A stretch of 64,000 nt of DNA from Paenibacillus macquariensis (GCF_900156375.1 NZ_FTNK01000009.1:186001-250000), one strand, 5' to 3'. Numbered from the stretch's first letter, positions 17,281 through 26,044 are shown. A program made the numbers and translations. Notes: generated from the letters alone by a model not told the origin.

Positions 17281-18532
17281 CATGATGCTTGCGGTAATGC
17301 TGTTGGTATGTGCATTTGTAGGCAGGGACGTCATTGTCGCAGTAGAGAAAGAGCAGGCGCCAGAATGGCGGTTCTCGAAGGGGATTGATTTGCAAGGTAG
17401 CGGTCCCTATCATGCCTTGTTCCTAGATGAAGATGTGTATGCGGGGGCGGACGAAGACTTACGTGACCTGCGGATTGTGAATCAGAAAGGTCAGTATGTT
17501 CCTTACTACATCGACAGTGGTTACGGAAAGGCAAAGGAACAGGCGAAGACGTATTCCTCTTCATTGGTTCGTACAGCTTTGAAAGATGGTAATACGATAT
17601 TGGATTATAAGGTTACTCCTGTGGAGGACAATGTGGATATTCAAGGGAACCTGCTATCTATTGGGCTACCAGAAGAGGCATTTCTGAAGCATATTAAGGT
17701 GTATGGGAGTTACGACGGCAATCAATGGGAATTCATCGATCAGAGTGATTTGTACCGAACAGATCAGTTGGTGAAGGATCGTATTGACCTTGGTTCAGCG
17801 TACAAATATGAATATTACCGCTTGAGTGTTCTCAACAATGTAGAGAAACTAGCATTTCCAAGCTTACAATTGATTCATAATACGCAGCAGCTACAGTGGT
17901 TAGACTACAAGAAGATTGGGAAGCCATCCTTTGAAGTGAAGCAAGAAGATGGGATTACTCGAATTATTGTAAATAATGAGAATCGACTTCAAATTACCGA
18001 ATTGCAGCTATTTACGGAGAGAAATAATTATACAAGATCGTATAGGTTATATGATGATCAGGGAGTAAGTATCGATACCGTAGGTGAACAAGATATATAC
18101 CAAATGGACTTCAAAGATGTACAGATTATGAATCGTACGATCACAGCGGTGAACCCGATCAGAAGTCCATTTATCACCATAGAGATAAATAATCGTGATG
18201 ATCTACCGTTAGACATTGCGGGATTTGGCATAGGATATATCGTGGATAAGCTAGTATTCGAAGATAAGGGAGAGGGACCGTACAAGTTACTTTATGGTAA
18301 CTCCGCGGCTACCAAGCCCCAATATGATATTGTAAACTTCAAGAGTCATATTGAACAAGAGGATGTTGCGCTTGGAAAGCTAAGTATACAAGTAAAGTCC
18401 CCCGTTGCTTCACCTACAAAAGAAGACTCTGTATGGTGGTTACAACAAAAGATATGGTTTAACGGGATCATTATTCTCGTATCGATCCTTTTGATCGGTC
18501 TGCTAGTAAAGAAGATGAAACCGAAGTCATAA
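17243..18532 (+). CDS. DUF3999-like membrane-anchored extracytoplasmic protein
   Basis: ATG 17243 is preceded by GGGGGAG 4 nt upstream, inside the DUF2339 gene. The 429-residue product has a basic N-terminus and hydrophobic segment (MMLAVMLLVCAFVG, ~residues 14-30) that acts as signal or anchor. A large beta-rich extracytoplasmic domain follows, with APEWRFSKGIDL, LRIVNQKGQYVPYYI and VKVYGSYDGNQWEFI-type segments. A C-terminal helix (WFNGIIILVSILLIGLLVKK) is followed by a short basic tail. This layout fits DUF3999, usually encoded next to DUF2339. Function unknown. Confidence 0.72.
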   Translation: MRTRKSKQIRRASMMLAVMLLVCAFVGRDVIVAVEKEQAPEWRFSKGIDLQGSGPYHALFLDEDVYAGADEDLRDLRIVNQKGQYVPYYIDSGYGKAKEQAKTYSSSLVRTALKDGNTILDYKVTPVEDNVDIQGNLLSIGLPEEAFLKHIKVYGSYDGNQWEFIDQSDLYRTDQLVKDRIDLGSAYKYEYYRLSVLNNVEKLAFPSLQLIHNTQQLQWLDYKKIGKPSFEVKQEDGITRIIVNNENRLQITELQLFTERNNYTRSYRLYDDQGVSIDTVGEQDIYQMDFKDVQIMNRTITAVNPIRSPFITIEINNRDDLPLDIAGFGIGYIVDKLVFEDKGEGPYKLLYGNSAATKPQYDIVNFKSHIEQEDVALGKLSIQVKSPVASPTKEDSVWWLQQKIWFNGIIILVSILLIGLLVKKMKPKS

Positions 18533-18556
18533 ATCTGGGAATCCACATGTACATTC

Positions 18557-18595
18557 AAGAAGTTGACCTTTATATGAGGTCAGCTTCTTTTTGTG
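18557..18595 (+). terminator. Intrinsic terminator after the DUF2339/DUF3999 pair
   Basis: The stem AAGAAGTTGACCT (18557-18569) pairs with AGGTCAGCTTCTT (18577-18589) with one mismatch and a 7-nt loop, then TTTTTG. Confidence 0.8.
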
Positions 18596-18821
18596 GTTCA
18601 TTCTAAACAACTGACCGGTAAGGACCCAAGGGTCTTCCACGACCCATTTGTACTACTTTGTGGGTTAATTTGGAGGTGATATATTCAATTTAGAATAAAA
18701 TAAAACATTATTGTAAAAAATAATGAAATATTTCGCGTATACGTATAGCTCCATTTTTTAGTATAATACGTGGATTCACCTAGCATTAGGCTTAGGCTAC
18801 AGACATCATGGGGAGGACATC

Positions 18822-20177
18822 ATGGACAATTTTAATAAACACCAAGAAATTCAATCTTCGGGTAAGGGCGAGAGGTTCTCTTCCTCGGGATTTATATTTG
18901 CGGCGATCGGAAGTGCTGTGGGGCTAGGAAACATGTGGAAGTTCCCGTACATAACAGGACAATATGGAGGAGCGGCATTCTTTCTATTATTCGTTGCGTG
19001 TTTAGTGATTGTAGGTTTGCCTGTACTGCTAGCAGAACTTGCTATTGGTCGAGGCGGACGAGGAAGTGCATCTTCTTCCTTCGTTAAACTAAGCGGAAAG
19101 AAAGTTTGGGGCAGATTGGGTATGGTTTCGGTCATCGCTCCGTTTGTTATCCTGTCGTTTTACGCGATTGTTGCTGGATGGACGCTTCATTATGCGTTGC
19201 AAGCGTTTAGTGGCAAGCTCGTGCCAAATACAGATTTCACGCTCATGTACGATGGATTTATGGCTAGTTATACGCCAATACTTTGGCAGGTTGTCGTGTT
19301 AGTGCTTATAGGCGCAATCGTGGTAAAGGGGATTTCTGGCGGGATAGAGAAGTTCAATAAGATTCTTATTCCAGGGATGTTTCTACTCCTCGTCGTATTG
19401 ATGATTCGAGCATTGACGTTACCAGGTTCAGGGGCGGGAGTATCATTCTTTCTAAACCCTGATTTCTCGAAGCTAACACCAGAGTCGACACTTGTAGCAT
19501 TAGGTCATGCATTCTTTTCTCTATCCCTTGGTATGGGGACGATGATTACATATGGTTCTTATGTTGAGAAACGACAGTCACTCGGAACGGCAACACTGGC
19601 GATTGGAACAGGAGACCTTCTCTACGCACTTATCGCAGGATTGATTATTTTCCCGACTACCTTTTCCTTTGGAATCAATCCTGGACAAGGTCCTGGACTC
19701 GTATTTATCGCATTACCTGCGGCATTCTCGGCGATGCCTTTCGGTTCTTTCTTTGGAGGCTTGTTCTTCATCTTACTAGCAATAGCAGCGTTAACTTCAG
19801 CCGTATCGTTGTTAGAGGTACCTGTAAAATACACTATGGAACGCTTTGGTTGGAGTAGAACTCGGTCTGTGTGGATTATTATTATCGGGTGTTTCATAGT
19901 AGGGGTACCTGCTTCCATGTCATTAGGCGTGTCACCGGGATTAACATTAGGTGGGATGGCATTCTTCGATTGGATAGACTTTGTAGCTTCTAATGTATTG
20001 TTACCACTAGGGGGACTTATTGTAACGATATTTGCAGGATACTTCTATAAAGGTGTTGCAGATGAAGCAGGTCTGACGGCTGTGTGGTTCCGTGTATGGT
20101 TGTTCTTGCTGCGATTTGTAGCGCCGATCCTTGTCGTGTTCGTATTCTTACATTCGTCAGGGATAATTAAATTCTAA
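18822..20177 (+). CDS. Sodium-dependent transporter, NSS/SNF family
   Basis: The 451-residue protein has about 11-12 membrane helices and the hallmark first helix, AAIGSAVGLGNMWKFPYITGQYGGAAF. This is the unwound substrate/sodium-binding segment of neurotransmitter:sodium symporters. LPVLLAELAIGRGGRGS and the helix-6 stretch FFSLSLGMGTMITYGSY also fit. Bacterial members (MhsT, LeuT, TnaT) import amino acids with sodium. The start follows GGGGAGGA 7 nt upstream. The 228-bp leader contains TATAAT at 18762-18767 without a clear -35, and no riboswitch I could recognise. It is transcribed alone and ends in a strong terminator. Confidence 0.9.
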   Translation: MDNFNKHQEIQSSGKGERFSSSGFIFAAIGSAVGLGNMWKFPYITGQYGGAAFFLLFVACLVIVGLPVLLAELAIGRGGRGSASSSFVKLSGKKVWGRLGMVSVIAPFVILSFYAIVAGWTLHYALQAFSGKLVPNTDFTLMYDGFMASYTPILWQVVVLVLIGAIVVKGISGGIEKFNKILIPGMFLLLVVLMIRALTLPGSGAGVSFFLNPDFSKLTPESTLVALGHAFFSLSLGMGTMITYGSYVEKRQSLGTATLAIGTGDLLYALIAGLIIFPTTFSFGINPGQGPGLVFIALPAAFSAMPFGSFFGGLFFILLAIAALTSAVSLLEVPVKYTMERFGWSRTRSVWIIIIGCFIVGVPASMSLGVSPGLTLGGMAFFDWIDFVASNVLLPLGGLIVTIFAGYFYKGVADEAGLTAVWFRVWLFLLRFVAPILVVFVFLHSSGIIKF

Positions 20178-20200
20178 AGCTGTATCTACTTATGGTAGTC

Positions 20201-20238
20201 ACCCCTAATTCCTTTGTTAAGGAATTAGGGGTTTTTGT
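20201..20238 (+). terminator. Intrinsic terminator after the NSS transporter
   Basis: A perfect 13-bp stem, ACCCCTAATTCCT with AGGAATTAGGGGT (20220-20232), followed by TTTTT. Confidence 0.85.
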
Positions 20239-20380
20239 TATTGAGGTTAAACGACACGTATTGTTCTCGGAATATAGGCGTATCACATGAAAAAAAAGAG
20301 GAAGGGTGGTGTAGGGTAGCGAAGTGTATATATATAATGTCGAATTTACCAATTACATAAGAGAGAGTGGTTAGTAGATA

Positions 20381-21829
20381 ATGAATTTCATGAAACATTG
20401 TTCTCGTTACATCATTGGAATTATGGCTGCGGTACTTATGGTTCAACTGGTTGCCCCATCTATGATAGGACATACCGTAACAGCTAAAGCATCATGTGGT
20501 TCGGGTTGCAGTAGCTACGATGTTGTGGTTATCGGTAGTGAGATTCAAGGGTCATTACTTGCCAAAGAAGCACGTCGTCTTGGATTAGATGTCATTATCT
20601 TAGATCCGCGCAGTAAACCAGGAGGGCAATTCATGCAAGGCCAAATGCATGTATTAGATGAGCCTAACGATAAGAAGCGTAGAAGCCTCGTTCAAGGAGA
20701 TATCAAGAAGTTATATGATGGATACAAGGCGGGTTCCATTCGGAAAGAGCCCGCCTTTGATCGATATTATCAAAGTGTCATCAAGGATATCCCCATGCGC
20801 AGTGGGATTGTGATTGAATCCGTCAATGAGGTTCCCTTGAAACAAGACAAATCTCTTAAATCCATAACCTATCGTGCTAAAGATGGTGTGAAGTATACGG
20901 TTGCGGCCCAATATTTTGTGGAGAATACGGACTTTAATGCATTGACCAGTAAGCTCGATGTTAAACGGATTCCAGGTATGGAAAGCATTTATAAAGGGAC
21001 GAAGCCAGATTATATGGCAGCTACACTTGTCCTGAAATTCAAAAATGTGAATTGGAATAAGCTTCACCAAGTGGTATTGAACGATTATCCGTTGACCAAT
21101 GTGGAGAAAAAGTATGGACATAACACGTATGTCGATTGGGATTATGCCACGGGCTTTAGCAATATTACATACAAATATAAACCACTTGATCCGCAATTAA
21201 TGTTACGAGGCATTAACTCCACGTACCAAAAAGACGGACAGGTTATTATGAATGCACTATTGATCTTCAATGTAGATCCTGCTAATCCTAAATCGATTGA
21301 ATCAGCGATGAAGAAGGCTAAGGCAGAAGCACCAGAGGTACTGAAATTTCTGCGTAAGAGTATACCTGGTTATGCGAATGCTGAATTAAATGGATTCCCA
21401 GATTATTTGTACATTCGAGATTATAATCGATTTGAGACCGAGTATATCTTAGATTATCCAGACTTAATGTCTAACAAGATGTTCTGGGACAATGTCAGCA
21501 TCGCTAGTTATGCAACAGACTTACAAGGGACGGCTACAATGCGCAAAGGGTTAAGCTTTGGTAAGCCTGACCGTTATGGAATTCCTCTACGCTCCTTTGA
21601 GTTAAAGTCCTATGAGAATGTCCTCGTAGTAGGGAGCAATCTCGGAGCGACGATCAAGGCCTATGGTAGCGCACGGATTATGCCCAATACAGCTTTAGCA
21701 GGGCAGACTATAGGTATTATTCTGGGTAAAGAATTGAAGCATAAGAGGCTCAGAGAGCTTACGACAACTGATTTTGTCCGGATTGATAAGTATCTTCAGC
21801 ATGATTACCGAATTAAGCTTCAAGGCTAA
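20381..21829 (+). CDS. Exported FAD-dependent oxidoreductase
   Basis: The 482-residue protein has a Sec-type signal (basic MKHCSRY, hydrophobic IIGIMAAVLMVQLVAPSM) ending near TAKAS. A short SCGSGCSS stretch follows. Then comes a dinucleotide-binding fold, YDVVVIGSEIQGSLLAKEA, with the acidic strand end IILDPR. The glycine pattern is GSxxxG rather than the usual GGGxxG. PGGQFMQGQMHVLD and the C-terminal NVLVVGSNLGATIKAYGSARIMPNTALAG segment agree with the FAD-dependent oxidoreductase family PF12831. It lies outside the cytoplasm if the signal works; substrate unknown. Transcribed alone with its own terminator. Confidence 0.78.
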   Translation: MNFMKHCSRYIIGIMAAVLMVQLVAPSMIGHTVTAKASCGSGCSSYDVVVIGSEIQGSLLAKEARRLGLDVIILDPRSKPGGQFMQGQMHVLDEPNDKKRRSLVQGDIKKLYDGYKAGSIRKEPAFDRYYQSVIKDIPMRSGIVIESVNEVPLKQDKSLKSITYRAKDGVKYTVAAQYFVENTDFNALTSKLDVKRIPGMESIYKGTKPDYMAATLVLKFKNVNWNKLHQVVLNDYPLTNVEKKYGHNTYVDWDYATGFSNITYKYKPLDPQLMLRGINSTYQKDGQVIMNALLIFNVDPANPKSIESAMKKAKAEAPEVLKFLRKSIPGYANAELNGFPDYLYIRDYNRFETEYILDYPDLMSNKMFWDNVSIASYATDLQGTATMRKGLSFGKPDRYGIPLRSFELKSYENVLVVGSNLGATIKAYGSARIMPNTALAGQTIGIILGKELKHKRLRELTTTDFVRIDKYLQHDYRIKLQG

Positions 21830-21854
21830 TGCAGAATACAATGCTCGATTATGT

Positions 21855-21885
21855 AGGCGTCCATATGAAATGGGCGCCTTTATTA
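21855..21885 (+). terminator. Intrinsic terminator after the FAD oxidoreductase
   Basis: The stem AGGCGTCCA pairs with TGGGCGCCT (one G-T pair) with a 7-nt loop, then TTATTAT. Confidence 0.65.
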
Positions 21886-22049
21886 TGGTTACTGACTTTC
21901 AAATATGAACATAATGATGTATATAATGGATGAAGATATAGAATGAAATTTAACAAAATAACGACGTTGAAATGATGGAATCAGCTATTGCTTTCGTTAT
22001 ACTGTAATCAAATCTGTGCTAAATAATGAATATAGAGGTGGTGAGTGTG

Positions 22050-23180
22050 GTGACGGTTATAATCATTGTTTGTATCGTTGTTGTGATCATTGGATTTGTC
22101 TATTTACTAATGACGTTCTATCCACCCTTTGGCGGGAAGACGCCACGTGAGAAATTAACGAAGCAGATTCATAGATCGAACTACTTCAACGGTAGGTTCT
22201 TTAATACCCTCCCAACATCCGTAAGTAACGGTATGGGAGTAACCATCTCTATGTTAGTTAAGTTTATCAAAGGTAACCCACAAGGAAGACCTAGTGTACC
22301 GTTACCAGTGGAGTTGGTAGATCCCCATTTTGTAAAAGAAAATCAGCAGGACTATGTCATATGGTTTGGACATTCTGCATTATTGGTAGTCATCAATGGA
22401 ATAAAGTTACTCATCGATCCGATGCTAGGGAATTCCCCGTCACCATTCCCGTTCCTCGGGGGTAAACGTTACGGTAAGCTACCCATGGAGATCGAAGATA
22501 TGCCAACGATAGATGCCATTATTTTGTCTCATGATCATTATGATCATCTGGATTATGGTTCTATGTTGAAATTGAAAGAGAAAGTGAAACATTTCTTTGT
22601 GCCACTTGGTGTGGGAGCTCATTTAGAGAGATGGGGGATAAGCCAAGCGCGGATTACAGAGATGGATTGGTGGGAAGAGGCCGGATTTGAAGGACTGACA
22701 TTGGCGTGTACACCTGCAAGACATTTCTCAGGTAGAAAGTTCGTAGATAAAGAAGCAACATTGTGGTGTTCATGGGTTATTTGTGGTGAACAGACGAAGT
22801 TATTTTTCAGTGGGGATAGTGGTTATAGCCCTCATTTCAAGGAAATTGGTCAGAAATATGGACCCTTCGATATGACGCTAATGGAATGTGGTCAATATGA
22901 TGAGCGATGGGCTGGCGTTCATATGTTTCCTGAACAGACGATTCAGGCACAGGTTGATGTACAGGGGAAGTTGATGATCCCAATCCATTGGTGCGGATTC
23001 ACCTTGGCATTTCACGACTGGACCGACCCAGTAGAACGTGCACTAAAGGCTGCGAAGGAACATGATGTACACATCTCTACCCCAAGAATAGGGGAGATTG
23101 TCTGGATGGGATCATCTAACTATCCTGTTTCAACGTGGTGGAGAGAGCTAATTACACACAATAACCTGTCTGGTAAATGA
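22050..23180 (+). CDS. Membrane-anchored MBL-fold hydrolase (NAPE-PLD/UlaG-like)
   Basis: I place the start at GTG 22050, with AGGTGG 8 nt upstream; GTG 22047 is also possible, and ATG 22026 has no ribosome site. The ~376-residue protein opens with one hydrophobic helix (IIIVCIVVVIIGFVYLLMTF). A metallo-beta-lactamase fold follows: LLIDPMLG, LSHDHYDHLD (HxHxDH metal motif), PARHFSGR, FFSGDSGYSPHF (bridging Asp) and MIPIHWCGF (last His). This order and the length match the NAPE-phospholipase D/UlaG-like branch, which hydrolyses phosphodiester or lactone bonds; the substrate is not known. Its 3' end overlaps the convergent methyltransferase gene by 33 bp. Confidence 0.82.
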   Translation: MTVIIIVCIVVVIIGFVYLLMTFYPPFGGKTPREKLTKQIHRSNYFNGRFFNTLPTSVSNGMGVTISMLVKFIKGNPQGRPSVPLPVELVDPHFVKENQQDYVIWFGHSALLVVINGIKLLIDPMLGNSPSPFPFLGGKRYGKLPMEIEDMPTIDAIILSHDHYDHLDYGSMLKLKEKVKHFFVPLGVGAHLERWGISQARITEMDWWEEAGFEGLTLACTPARHFSGRKFVDKEATLWCSWVICGEQTKLFFSGDSGYSPHFKEIGQKYGPFDMTLMECGQYDERWAGVHMFPEQTIQAQVDVQGKLMIPIHWCGFTLAFHDWTDPVERALKAAKEHDVHISTPRIGEIVWMGSSNYPVSTWWRELITHNNLSGK

Positions 23181-24092
23181 TCTCTTCTTAGCCACACAGC
23201 GATCAATAATGGTGAATCCGGCTTCTTGAATCATGTCATCTATCGTTTCGATGGTGATAATAACCACCTTGCTTGCGAAACGGCGCGTATGTTTGAGAAG
23301 CGAGAGTTGTTCTTCGGGTGTTGTGGAAGAGAATAGATTATAAGGCATATCGAGAATAGCTACATCGTACATCTCAGTAACGTCTGCAATGTCCCCATAA
23401 GTGACTTCACCAACGTATCCGAAGTGGGCAATGTTCGCACGTGCACCTTGGACGATTTGTGGGTTGTAGTCTCGGCCTACGATATCAATCCCCATGGACA
23501 GAGCTTCCACCAACACGGTTCCAATGCCACAACAAGGGTCGATCGCTTTCACGCCTTGTGGATTTGGGACGGCAATATTAGCGGCAGCTCTTGCGAGACG
23601 TGTACCTAGTGCAATCGAATAGTTGCGGGGTTTCTTCATATGGAGGAACCATACCGCTTCATTCAGACGATACTTCCCGAAATACCAGCGCCCGCCTAAC
23701 GTTACAACGCCAAATACATGATCGGGGTTGTGAACGTCTGCTTCACCCTCGATGTGTATACCTAAGTCGCGTTCGATGATTCGGCGATCACCATAGGATA
23801 TTTTATCATCTGGAGATAGGTCATTAATCTTGACGAATATGACTTTGAACGTGGAATCGTTGAGAACAATGTCCTCCACTTGTTTCAGAATATCATTCAT
23901 GGTGTCGCCTTCGTACATGATTTCAATCTGTTCTTTGACAAAGGGACTTCGGCTAGGATCGATAGAAACGTCGCTCTTGATGATAAGAGATTCTGTTTCA
24001 ACTCCAAATAGGGAGCGCATCTCCAAGCTGCATAAGGAACTTTCATCATCACTGCATGCTAAAGTGTATATAAATTGGCTAGTGTTATTCAA
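23148..24092 (-). CDS. Trm11-like RNA methyltransferase
   Basis: The frame opens at ATG 24140, but that codon has no ribosome site. TTG 24092 has AAAGGATGG about 9 nt upstream and gives a start right before QFIYTLACSDDESSLCSLEMRSLFG, the usual opening of this family, so I prefer it (314 residues). The N-terminal half is THUMP-like. The C-terminal half has VKAIDPCCGIGTVLVEAL (SAM motif I), DIVGRDYNPQIVQGARANI and VAILDMPYNLF. The last is the catalytic motif in the (N/D)PPY position, here DMPY. Relatives methylate guanine N2 in tRNA (UPF0020/Trm11/TrmN). The target here is unproven. Confidence 0.78.
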   Translation of the reverse strand: MNNTSQFIYTLACSDDESSLCSLEMRSLFGVETESLIIKSDVSIDPSRSPFVKEQIEIMYEGDTMNDILKQVEDIVLNDSTFKVIFVKINDLSPDDKISYGDRRIIERDLGIHIEGEADVHNPDHVFGVVTLGGRWYFGKYRLNEAVWFLHMKKPRNYSIALGTRLARAAANIAVPNPQGVKAIDPCCGIGTVLVEALSMGIDIVGRDYNPQIVQGARANIAHFGYVGEVTYGDIADVTEMYDVAILDMPYNLFSSTTPEEQLSLLKHTRRFASKVVIITIETIDDMIQEAGFTIIDRCVAKKRSFTRQVIVCN

Positions 24093-24264
24093 TAATTTCC
24101 CATCCTTTATAACGTGTAATAGATCTTCTTCATAAACCATATCCGTAAAAGTCTAGAAAAGCAAAAAAAACACGAATTAGGTGGATGTGGCATGGTAAGA
24201 TAGTTGAAAAGAATCTGTGGGATGAATCCCACATCAATAGATGATCAGAATGGAGAACAAGGAT

Positions 24265-24591
24265 ATGAGTCAAATGGATGCAACAAGAGCGGCACAGTTA
24301 CTAGAGAAATGGATTTCAGTATATGATATGGACGATGCGAAGGCTTGGGAGAAGGATGAATTCCCTTTTATTAAGGAAACCTCTAAAGCCATGAAGCTTT
24401 CGATTCAAGTGTTACGAGGTAAATCGGCAGTTAAAGGAGCTCCACTCCAAGCAGCCGCGGCACAATTACTTGAATATGTCGATGAATACGGTATGGATAG
24501 CCCATCAGAGTGGGAAGCGGAGAATATTCCTTTTGTAAAAGAGGTTCTAGAAGCGGTTAACTTTACCGTTGCTTTGCTTAAGAAAAAGTAG
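24265..24591 (+). CDS. Small protein with an internal duplication
   Basis: ATG 24265 has GGAG 9 nt upstream; ATG codons at 24241 and 24250 lack such a site. The 108-residue acidic protein consists of two copies of a ~45-residue unit. Unit one is AAQLLEKWISVYDMDDAKAW..., continuing FPFIKETSKAMKLSIQVLRGK. Unit two is AAQLLEYVDEYGMDSPSEW..., continuing IPFVKEVLEAVNFTVALLKKK. Each is predicted to be two helices joined by a D/E-rich turn. No signal or membrane segment. Family unknown to me. The gene is flanked by a bidirectional terminator. Confidence 0.65.
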   Translation: MSQMDATRAAQLLEKWISVYDMDDAKAWEKDEFPFIKETSKAMKLSIQVLRGKSAVKGAPLQAAAAQLLEYVDEYGMDSPSEWEAENIPFVKEVLEAVNFTVALLKKK

Positions 24592-24633
24592 TCCATGCAT
24601 GTGAGTGTGTAGTTATACAATATGTGGTATGTA

Positions 24634-24667
24634 AAAAACCAGCCTTCTCATGAGAAGGCTGGTTTTT
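24634..24667. terminator. Bidirectional intrinsic terminator
   Basis: A perfect 17-bp inverted repeat with A5 and T5 ends, centred on TCATGA. It serves the small duplicated protein gene (plus) and the secreted repeat protein gene (minus). Confidence 0.85.
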
Positions 24668-24682
24668 GTATGGATACAGCTA

Positions 24683-25918
24683 TTACTTAGGCGATACCGT
24701 CTTGTCAGAAGTTACGATAACAATTTCAGCATTCGTGATGCCTGGTAATGATCTAGTCATGATTGAGGAATGGTAAGCGATGATTTTCATGCCTGCTTCC
24801 AATTTAATTCCTCCACCAATAGCTGAAATTACTTTTGTATCTTCTGTAATGTTAAGAATCACATCGTTGTTAATTGTTGTGTCAGAACCAACATTGACAT
24901 ACACTTGGCCTTTTGTTGCACGATCTGATGCAACGATGGTGCCTTCAATTTTATTAGTTTCCGTTGCTTTTACAACAATTTTATCAGCATGTGTCTGACC
25001 AGGATAGCTCATAGCCATCACGCCGCTGTAGTAAGCATCCACACGAACGTCTGCTTTCAGTGCTTCTAGTGTTAATGGGTTACCGTCTTGATTGACGATC
25101 TTAGTATCCTTATCAACCGCTAGGATAACATAATCCGCACCACCATTTTTCATAGGGCTACCCATGACAGTGATCTTGTTATTTGTTACATTCGTGATAA
25201 TTCCATCTGTACCTGGTGCTTGTTCTTGAACGGATTCTTCAACTGTTGTATCCACTACAACATAGTTAGTTGTCGATTGAGGCGGAAGACTCATCGTAAC
25301 AGCAGGACCATAGAATGCTTTAACACTCATGCCTTTTTTGATCTCATTTGCCTTGATAGATTTTCCATCTTGACCGATAATCTTAGCGTTTTTTGCAAAG
25401 TGTAATACGATCGTATCTTCGAACTGCGTATAGATATTCTTACCTGTTACAACGATGCCGGTGTCAGTAACTTCGGTTACTTTGCCGTCAACTGCAGTGA
25501 AGCTTTCATTTTGAACAACAAGTGTTAATGCGGATCCGAGTGCTGGAATACTCTTCGTAATCTTAGGTCCGTAGTATGCTTTAACAACCTTTTGCTCATC
25601 GATGATGGTTTTTAGAGCCACTTTTTTACCTTTAGAATCAATAATCTTTGTATGTTTTGTAATTAATAGCTTAATTTCACTTTGATCTGCCGTCGTAAGA
25701 CCGCGACCTGTTACGGTAACGTATTTACCTGTTTTATCGTTGACGAAGTCTGTTATTTGACCCATTGTGCCAGGAACAAACTTCACTGCGTTTTGAATGA
25801 TTCCTTGTCCATTATGATTGATCGCCGTTGGAACGTCATGTGCACTTACTGCCATCGGTATAGATACCATTGCTAGAATGGATGCTGTTGTTAACACTTT
25901 ATACATTTTGTTCTTCAT
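24683..25918 (-). CDS. Secreted four-repeat protein, candidate SigV target
   Basis: The 411-residue protein has a Sec signal (ILAMVSIPMAVSAHD) and then four tandem beta-rich units of ~85-90 residues. Each contains a 'TKI(I/V)...DG(K/N)' strand pair and closes with a related segment: AYYGPKITKSIPALG, AFYGPAVTMSLPPQS, AYYSGVMAMSYPGQT and AYHSSIMTRSLPGIT. Each closing segment is followed by a Val-rich strand. There is no membrane anchor, SLH domain or catalytic motif. GGAGG lies ~8 nt before the ATG. An ECF-type promoter candidate is found at 25986-26014, resembling those of sigV and oatA, which places it in the same envelope-stress response. I do not recognise the family; a wall-binding or inhibitor role is conjecture. 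Confidence 0.7.
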   Translation of the reverse strand: MKNKMYKVLTTASILAMVSIPMAVSAHDVPTAINHNGQGIIQNAVKFVPGTMGQITDFVNDKTGKYVTVTGRGLTTADQSEIKLLITKHTKIIDSKGKKVALKTIIDEQKVVKAYYGPKITKSIPALGSALTLVVQNESFTAVDGKVTEVTDTGIVVTGKNIYTQFEDTIVLHFAKNAKIIGQDGKSIKANEIKKGMSVKAFYGPAVTMSLPPQSTTNYVVVDTTVEESVQEQAPGTDGIITNVTNNKITVMGSPMKNGGADYVILAVDKDTKIVNQDGNPLTLEALKADVRVDAYYSGVMAMSYPGQTHADKIVVKATETNKIEGTIVASDRATKGQVYVNVGSDTTINNDVILNITEDTKVISAIGGGIKLEAGMKIIAYHSSIMTRSLPGITNAEIVIVTSDKTVSPK

Positions 25919-25985
25919 TTGTTATTCCTCCAATAGATTCATTGTTGTGTATATTTCATAGAAACCCTCGTTGCTTACATAGTCT

Positions 25986-26014
25986 TAGACGGAGGGTTTC
26001 ATGAAAATGTTGCA
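25986..26014 (-). promoter_or_regulatory. ECF-type promoter candidate for the secreted repeat protein
   Basis: On the minus strand, TGCAAC (AAC at 26011-26009) is followed after 17 nt by CGTCTAA (CGTC at 25991-25988). This resembles the AAC...CGTC pattern before sigV and oatA, where the gap is 18 nt. It overlaps a GAAACCCTC/GAGGGTTTC dyad (25961-25969 and 25992-26000) that could also end the rsiV transcript. The predicted transcript start is about 60 nt before the coding region. Confidence 0.5.
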
Positions 26015-26044
26015 CAATAGTGGAAATATTGGTCTCTCTCACTT

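Noticed and set aside
18672..18680. A perfect GGAGGTGAT ribosome-site-like sequence upstream of the NSS transporter
   Set aside because: No start codon with an open frame longer than a few residues follows within the usual distance, so no gene can be claimed. A small leader function was considered, but nothing supports it.
20711..21196. A 161-codon minus-strand open frame inside the FAD oxidoreductase gene
   Set aside because: Antisense shadow of a clearly coding frame, with no start signal.
25961..26000. GAAACCCTC/GAGGGTTTC inverted repeat between rsiV and the secreted repeat protein gene, as a terminator
   Set aside because: The stem is good, but neither strand has a T-run after it and the loop is 22 nt. 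It is noted only in the promoter entry.
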